Shown in pieces: positions 56,951 to 64,000 of a DNA stretch of 64,000 nucleotides. The number at the start of each line of letters is the position of its first letter. Positions within the stretch are counted from its first letter, which is position 1. The position numbers were made by a program, and so were the translations under genes. The stretch comes from Zasmidium citrigriseum (Eukaryota > Ascomycota > Dothideomycetes > Mycosphaerellales > Mycosphaerellaceae), in NCBI GenBank assembly GCA_002786025.1, contig NHNW01000089.1:28735-92734 (forward strand), read 5' to 3'. The notes beneath the pieces were generated by a model that was not told where the DNA came from, ran no database searches, and saw nothing but the letters and a program-made list of their open reading frames with translations.

Positions 56951-57599
56951 AGCCGTAACTACGATCGCGAAGAAGTACTATATTACTATAACTATATTAA
57001 GCGAGAAGCTAAATACGAAGCTAATCTACGCCTCTATATACCTATTAATATTCCGAAACCTCGAGGTACTCTATTAACCTAGTCGTATCTATATTATACT
57101 AGATACGCTAAGCTAGCTAAAGATACTAAAGGATCTAGAGAAGGCTCGCGAGCTAAACGAGAGTACCCTCGAAGACATTCCTATACTATTTATTAATATA
57201 AGGTAGTTCGTAGATAATAAGAAGCCTATTAAGGAACGTATCCTTAACCTATACGTAATAACCTTAGTTACTATATCTAATAAGTTTAAGGAACGTCTCC
57301 GCTAAGGATATAACGATTACAAACTATAGCGTCGTTTAAAGAAGGTTCTTAAGAATATTTAAAAGCGTTAGTAAGAACTTCGCGAAAAAGAAGCGAAATC
57401 TTACGACTCTTAATAAACTAACGGCCCTTAGGCGATATAAACGGAGCTATAGGCGGAGCGCGTCGATAGACTAAAGGTAGCGAAATCTAGCCGTACGGCC
57501 TTTATATCTACTCGTACTAAGGTTAATAGAGAATAGATACCTACGAGTAAGATATAGCCTAGGCTAGAGAAGGCGAAGGATTTAGACGTTAATACGCTC

Positions 57600-58720
57600 T
57601 AGCTAGAAGGTCTTCGCTTCTTCCTCGAAGATAGCCTTATCTTCTATATCGATAACTCTAAGTCGTACTACGCGAGACTCTATATACTAGACTAGCTTAC
57701 TAAGGAGGTCTTTAAGATAGTCTACGATAACCGCTTCTATATAGGATTTAACTATATATATAACCGCCTAACTACCTTAATCTATATTAGGAACTATACG
57801 GTAAAACTCGAGAAGTATATTACGGACTATACCTCCTATAAGGCCTTATAAACGCCTCGTTATAAGCTATACGGCTATATAAACCCGATTAATATACCCG
57901 CCTAGCTAATAGTAGTCGTAGCTATAGACTTTATTACTTATCTACCCCCAATAGCGGATAGATTCGATATATTACTTATAGTTACTTATAAACGCTTAAA
58001 GCGTATACTTCTTATAGTAGGCCGATCGACGTAGACCGCTAACTAGTAGGTAGATATTTAGCTTACCGCTATTTAAGAACGTAGCTAAGCTATATCGATT
58101 AAATAGATTTCGGACTATAACCCTAAGTAGGTAAGTACGTTCTTTCGTAGAGTAATATAGTTATTAAACGCCGAGCTTTTAATATCTACTATATACTACC
58201 CTTAGATAGACGGCTAGAGCGAAAGGACGAATTAGACTATTAAGATAGCTATAAGGTTCTTTATCTCTAAGAACGTTAGCGCCGACTAGACCGATATACT
58301 CCTAAGCCTTTACTTATATCTTAATAGTAGTAAGAATATAAGTACTAGAGTCTCTCTAGATTAGTACTACTTTAGCTTTAATCTTAACGTTAATACCTTT
58401 ATCGGCTTAAGATAGCTTCCGTAGGAAGATTTTATACGACTACGCTAGTAATATCGGTAATATACTAAGGAAGTAATCGCCTTTACTAACGTCCGAATAA
58501 AGGAACGATACGATAAGAGATACCGCCTAATCTTCTTTAAGCCTAGAGATAGAGTCTACCTTTAGCTCTATAAAGGATATAAGGCCCCTAGAGAGTACTA
58601 TAAGTATAGAGCCTAACGTATTAGACTATTCCGAGTTATCGAGCGAGTCGGGTAGCTAGCCTATAGGCTTAATATCCCTAAGGCTAAGCGTATTTACCCT
58701 ATAATCTTAGTCCTATAACT
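57600..58720 (+). pseudogene. Integrase remnant (Ty3/gypsy)
   Basis: The zinc-binding region lies at about 57700-57870 (YITDYTSY near its end). The catalytic core follows: first Asp in VVAIDFITYLPP (57928), second in ISDYNPKQVSTFF (about 58113), and Glu in IYYPQIDGQSERTN (about 58222). After it come a basic GPF/Y-type region (KPRDRVYL.LYKGYKAP, about 58540-58590) and RLNIPKAKRIYP (about 58670). It shares the RT frame. Confidence 0.85.
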
Positions 58721-58844
58721 CGAGCTAGTATCGCCTAGAATAGTACTATAGTACTAGTCGTCTACTAATATACCTACGCCTATCGACGCGGCCGAAGCTA
58801 TAGAAGACGGTAGCGATTAGCCCTAAGTAGTAGTAGTACTTCTA

Positions 58845-58945
58845 GGTAAGAAGATAGTTAGCGATAGACCGTACTACTTAGTAAAGTAGTAAGATCTTCT
58901 ATCGATCTATAACGAATAGGTGGACGAAGAACTCCTTATACTAGA
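58845..58945 (+). pseudogene. Chromodomain remnant at the integrase C-terminus
   Basis: Reads KIVSDRPYYLVK, two RIP stops (former Trp/Gln), DLLSIYNE, a stop (former Trp), VDEE. This is the chromodomain core YYLVKW...NEW..E that binds methylated histone H3 and guides integration to heterochromatin. It marks the element as a chromovirus. Confidence 0.8.
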
Positions 58946-59739
58946 CTACGAGGGATTGATTCTCTCCTTTAATAAGCGCTATAAGAAGGAAACGATTCGT
59001 AAGATTCCTCTACGTAAAGCTTACCTACTAGCCGCTAACGCTCTACTTAATAAGGAGTATTAGGAGAAAGCTACTTATAACCTATCTAGAGAATATATTA
59101 CTCTCGAGTCGATAGACCCCCTACGCCGTATATAGAGTACGAAGGATTTAAGCGAGGACTTAGTAGCTAAAATACCTAAGTCTCCCCTCGCTAAGAATAC
59201 TAGCGATAGTCCTACGATAAGTACGTCGATATCCGAGCTACCCGTAGGACTAGATATTAGTACTAACACCTTTACTAACATAAAAGCGTCTAAGATAATA
59301 GTAAAGTTGCCTTCTATAACGTAGGTAGAGCGAGACTAGTACGAGAAGCTAGAGGAAGTTCCTTAAGATTAATTCGTTCTATAAAGAAGTAAGCGCCTAC
59401 TACGACTAGTAAAGAGTAAAGACTCGCTAGAGTCTCTAGCCCTCTATATTTAGATTATTAACTCGCCTACCTCGGGTAGGAGCTAATATCTAGATCCTAT
59501 TAGCGTTACTTTTATAATATATTTTATATAGTACGAGGAGGTTTATTAACCTAGCTTTAACCCGTATACGGATATTATCCTTTATTTAACGCTTTTATAT
59601 ATACCGTATAACGACTACGCTATACTATTTATTTACTACGCGCTCGCTTAAAACTTTTCCTTTAGTAAAGCTTTAACCTATATTAAATAATACTACGCAT
59701 ATACTAATACGATCTAATATCCGACACGCCCTTAAACTA

Positions 59740-62700
59740 GCTAATACTCGAAGACGAACTCTACTACTAACGTTACGAGCGCGAAGCCTACTAGCGAGAT
59801 ATCGATACTACGCTTAAGGCCTATAATAGAGTAACCGCGACGCTTAAGCGTCGCTAGCGCGAAGAGGCGCCTAGATCGTAGTAAGAGATTAACGACTAGT
59901 ATAAGAACTAGAATACTACTATCTACGCCTTCTTCGAATATAAATATAGTAATAACCCCTACCCGCTCGGCGACTATAACTATTTTATTAATAACGTTAA
60001 ACTCGGTTACGATAATACCTCCTAAGTAGAGTAAGGCGACCGTAACTAAGGGTAATAAAGCGAAGTAACTCGTTAAGCGTACCGCGCCGATAAAGGGTAA
60101 GCCTAAGAAGAATACTAATAGTAGTATATTAGCGAAGGACTCCTCGAAGAAGTCTATAGCTCTAGAGGAGGATAAGAGCGCGTCGAAGGACTAAATAATA
60201 GCGTAGATTAAAGAGCGTAAGAGAGTAGAGGATCCTACTATAGAAGTATACGAGAGACGGGAGAAAGTAATAGCTTAGGTACTTAGAGAGACTCGTAAGA
60301 ATATTACTCCGAGGCTTCTAGAACATATTACTAATATTAAGGTTATCCCGAACCTAGTCTCGTAGATTATATATATAGATAACCTCGAATAGCTTAGTAG
60401 GGATAGTATTATTAATAGCGGTAAGGGTAAGAAGAATATAAAGGCCGATATACGATATAAGCTAGCTAAGTAAATAAATAATCTATATAAGCGAGAGCTA
60501 GAGATTAAAAAGTAGGTCGCGTAGAAGGCTAAGCTTAAAGATCTAAGAGTAGCGTATTTAGTCTCGTAGAACCTACCTAAGCCGAATTTATTAGGTATAC
60601 TAAAGCCGCTATATAAGTTTAGTAAGCTAGCCTTCGATATAATAGTTATAGTCTAGCGAAAGATTCGTAACCGATATAAGTAGATATATAGATACTACGA
60701 TTATTATATCGAGAATAAGCTTAAGGACGCTATATACGTAAAAGAATAGCTTAAGGAAATTATCTATCGTACTCGACGAACCCTAGATACTTAGGACCTC
60801 TACGAAATCTTTAAGGATAGCCTAGACGACGACGAGGCGAATCTAGCCGACGCTCTTAATAAGGTCTACAAGTTTAATTAGTATCTAGTTAATAAGGGTA
60901 AGGGCGCTATTAACGATAACGCTAATAAGTATAGTAGTAAGGAAAGCTAGCTACTACCTCCGATTAACGAATACTTCTACAATCCGACTAGAGAATTATA
61001 GCCTCTAAAGGACTAGTAGAATAAGCTAGATCGACGTAGTACGTCGTTAGCCTATCGCGAGAGCCTCTACCGAGCGGTATATAGATAAAAAGACGGCTTA
61101 CTAGTCTATACGAGAGTAGATAGCGAGACCTCTATCTCTAACGACGACCTTAAGTTTAGCTCGGACGATACCTAGATAGGCTACCTTCTAAACGATACGG
61201 TTACGTCGATAGACGATATTACCCTTCTTCGCGGCGCGATAGCTACTAAGGTCTAGGAGCGATAGTACTTATTCTATACTAGTAAATTAGTTAAAGGGGT
61301 AACGGAGTTTTATATACTCTACTATATCTTCGAATATCTACTCTCGGAAGGAATCTATATATTATAGAATATTAGTAGCGACTATATTTATAAGATATTT
61401 AACCTATTCGCGAGCTCGGCTAAGTAGAATAAGGTATAGAGGATACTCGCCGAGGCCTATAAGTACCCTAATATCGAACTACTAATCGAGAAGTACTTTA
61501 GTAATACCGCTAATTATCCGTAGGAGGATAAGGATCCTAACTAGAGAAAAGTTTAGCTCCTCGACCGTAAGGCCTAGACTAGTACTATATTCTACTTAAT
61601 ACTATATACCGCCTAGATTACCTTCTAGTAGAAGGTAGACGGTACAATTCTAACTAAATATAGTAATAGCTTTACGTAGGTAATAATAAGACTATAAAAG
61701 TATCCCTAGTTATAGTAGTTACTAGTTATCGACGTACTCTATATATTATACCCTAATATACTCGATATACTACTACTAGATAGTATCCCCTAGGACTATA
61801 TCTATATAAAGAAGATACGAGTTACTAAACTAGTACCTCTAGAAGGTACTAGAATACTACTACTAGAACTAAAACCCTAAGCTAAGGAGGAAGACGCGAG
61901 CGCGTCGATAGCCGAGTCTCTACCTAAGCTAAAAGTTAAACCCCCTAAAAAGAAGGTATCTACGTCTAATATAACGAAGGCCGTAGCGAAGAGACCTCGA
62001 AAGATAAAGGCTCTCGTACTAGACTTAGACGTTAAGCTTAAGCTCTAAGGCCTACTAAAGAAGAAGGGTAAATAGTAAGTAATCTTACTAGAGTTAGACG
62101 AGGACGAGGAGATATTCCTAAACGAGGACGAGGATAAACTTTTACCCCTATCCGAAGTTATAGCCTAAAGGAAGGTAGCTAAGGAGTACGAAGTAGAACG
62201 TAAGCGCGCGCGAGAATAGATTATAGACTTTAAAGCTTACTAAGTAGTAGCTAAAACCTTAGAGGGAATTATAGAATAGATACTACTCTTTAAAGCTATT
62301 CTAGCTATATAGTTCGCGTATAACGAGTACCGCCGCTAGCGCTTAATTAACGATATTCGTTACCTACTAGAGCTAATATACGAGCTCGGCGTAAAATAGA
62401 ACCTTACCTTATATATAGGACTAGTAAAGGACGCTTAAGCCTTAATTAAGACGCTCGAGAATACTTAACTAAAAGTTAATTAATAGCTACTATACAATAT
62501 ACGATTTATATTCGAGGCTAACGGCTAGTTTAACGGTAACTTTAAGTAGTAGGCTAATTAGCTATTTAAGAAGGACTATAAGTATCTCTATAAGACTTAT
62601 AAACCCGAGTACGTCGATATCCTACTAAAAGCTTAGATTCCGTAGATAATAAAGATAAAGCTTATAGCCGTAGTAGTTTAAACCTAGCTAGAGAAATTAT

Positions 62701-64000
62701 TTCTAGTACTTAATAGCGATACTAATATAGTATATTTCGCGTTAGAATATAACGCCTATAAGCCTAAGTACGCCCTTTATACTTACGTCGAGGATACGGA
62801 GTAGGCCCGTAAGTTATACGATAATACTAATATTAATAACTACGTCTATATATAGCTAATATATATATACTACTACGACCTAGACCTATTCTAGACTAGA
62901 GACGGCTATAACGATAGCGCGTCGATAGCCCTAAGCTACTTTACCTTAAGTTTACGGAGTTTAGATACCTACCGCTTTACCGATACTCGTAAAGCTAAGA
63001 GAGCTACCGAGATTCGAGTAAACTAGCTTACGAAAGTTATAGACGCCGAGATTACTATAGCGATACTATAGTAGGTCGATAATACTCTTCGCCTCTACCT
63101 ACCCGCTATAGACTTCTATCTCTATTAGTATAAGATAAGAGAGGTGTAGTTTATATCTAAGGCCCTTAATAAGTTCCTTATAAAGGCTAGTTACTAGAGA
63201 GGCTCTAGTAATTAGTAGGTAGTTAGACTCTAGCGGTAATACTACCTATAAGTCGCTCTAATTAAGCTCGAAGAGTAATAGATCGACGCCGCCTAACTTT
63301 AGCGACTAAGTACGTCGATAGCCGCTATAGACGAATTAAAATAGTTACTAGAGCCTCCCTATACTATCTGTAACGGCGAGACCCTCTATAACCTAGAAGC
63401 CCTCGTAGAGGAGACTAATAAGTAGTTTAGAGGACGCTAGCTATAGGGTTAGCTTAAGAAGATAAATAAGCCTAATCGATACTATACGATCTACGCGATA
63501 GCTAACTACGCGTATCTTAAGACGCCTTTATAGACGATAATACTACGTATCTAAGAGATCCTTATAGATATAGTAAAGCTCGATCGTAGTATATTAAGAG
63601 GAAAGATAGTCGGTAAAGGAGGAGTTAACCGATACCCTTTAGCTTAGTTAGTAAAGAACTAGGATACGTTAAAAGTATAGGTTAGCCGCTAATAGAAGTC
63701 TATCCTCGTAACCGAAGCTCTAATACTAGACGATAGCGATATTAACGAAAACGTCGATATTAAGCCTACTAAAAGTAAGAAACCTAAGTAGTATAAGCTA
63801 TCTAGAGCTAATAATATACTCTTAGCCGTAGGTAATAAGGCGAAAGTAGCTAAGATAAGCGCGTCGATAGACCCGTAGAAGGATACTAAAAACGTTACCT
63901 TTAGCGAGAAATAGTAGTAACGGATAGAAGGTTATTTAGCTATACGAGTATACTCTTTAAGAATCTTATAGACTACCGCTCGAGGGCGAGCGTCTTCTTT
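59740..64000 (+). pseudogene. Very long unknown ORF remnant downstream of the chromodomain
   Basis: Over 4.2 kb of coding-like sequence. At 59.75-60.08 kb the better reading is frame 2 (EDELYYQRYEREAYQRDID). From 60.09 kb to the window end it is the RT frame (begins GKPKKNTN), apparently without non-RIP stops. The inferred protein is Lys/Glu/Asp-rich with coiled-coil-like stretches (LYKRELEIKK, KEYEVERKRARE), an acidic patch near 62.10 kb (LLELDEDEEIFLNEDEDKL), and a recurring S-A/T-S-I motif (61.90, 62.92, 63.31, 63.86 kb). I recognise no domain. It could be an extra ORF of the chromovirus, the gag-like ORF of a neighbouring element, or a captured gene. Confidence 0.6.

Larger units (their letters stand above)
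49335..64000 (+). mobile_element. RIP-mutated Ty3/gypsy chromovirus region, running off the window
   Basis: About 14.7 kb with CpA and TpG strongly depleted and ATG almost absent. Reading TAG/TAA as Q/W shows retroelement domains in the order gag, protease, reverse transcriptase, RNase H, integrase, chromodomain, all on the plus strand. That order, with integrase last, defines Ty3/gypsy, and the chromodomain makes it a chromovirus. From about 51.7 to 58.9 kb the domains share one reading frame; downstream, from 60.1 kb to the window end, coding-like sequence again uses that frame. I could not find a matching pair of LTRs by eye, so element borders are not set and more than one element may be present. 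It is inactive. Confidence 0.85.

Noticed and set aside
59075..59281. 68-codon reverse frame inside the second RIP block
   Set aside because: The only listed frame there; it lies antisense to the retroelement remnant and has no ATG-dependent support.
59400..59760. Possible 3' LTR after the chromodomain
   Set aside because: I compared it by eye with 49.3-50.9 kb and found no convincing long match.

Overview
This is nuclear DNA of a filamentous ascomycete. The evidence is short spliceosomal introns (about 50-110 bp, GT...AG), fungal-type proteins (Mex67, Ost2, Ero1, CaMK, Ams1-type mannosidase, YAT permease) and two blocks mutated by repeat-induced point mutation (RIP). A Dothideomycete, perhaps Mycosphaerellaceae, fits best, but that placement is inference.

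Layout. 1-13.8 kb is ordinary housekeeping DNA: inorganic pyrophosphatase, oligosaccharyltransferase subunit Ost2/DAD1 (three exons), a large Na+/K+-ATPase-like P-type pump, a TMEM14 protein, a Ca2+/calmodulin-dependent kinase, a UBE2W-like E2 and a Pcd1-like Nudix hydrolase. 13.78-20.51 kb is a RIP-mutated piggyBac-family element built as one large imperfect palindrome. It carries two diverged transposase remnants pointing outward from a central inverted repeat. 20.5-49.3 kb is normal DNA: YAT amino-acid permease, Mex67 mRNA exporter, a small secreted protein, Ero1, two fungal proteins of unknown function, Cks1, GH38 alpha-mannosidase and a few small ORFs. At the right edge lie an aldo/keto reductase, an FAD monooxygenase and an eight-exon CocE/S15 hydrolase, side by side on the same strand and possibly a small catabolic or specialised-metabolism group. 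49.3-64.0 kb is a second RIP block. It holds a Ty3/gypsy chromovirus (gag with a C2H2-like finger, PR, RT, RNase H, IN, chromodomain) followed by a very long coding-like stretch of unknown function that runs off the window.

In both RIP blocks CpA and TpG are almost gone. ATG is therefore nearly absent and CAG/CAA/TGG codons appear as TAG/TAA. Reading those stops as Q/W makes the old proteins legible, and that is how the transposase and retroelement domains were identified.

The observations most worth following are the two-transposase palindromic piggyBac-like element, the large extra reading frame downstream of the chromovirus chromodomain, and a decamer (TATCGACGCG or TATCGACGTA, both orientations) that occurs 19 times in the second block and not in the first. 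All exon boundaries were inferred by eye from splice signals, reading frame and family conservation.
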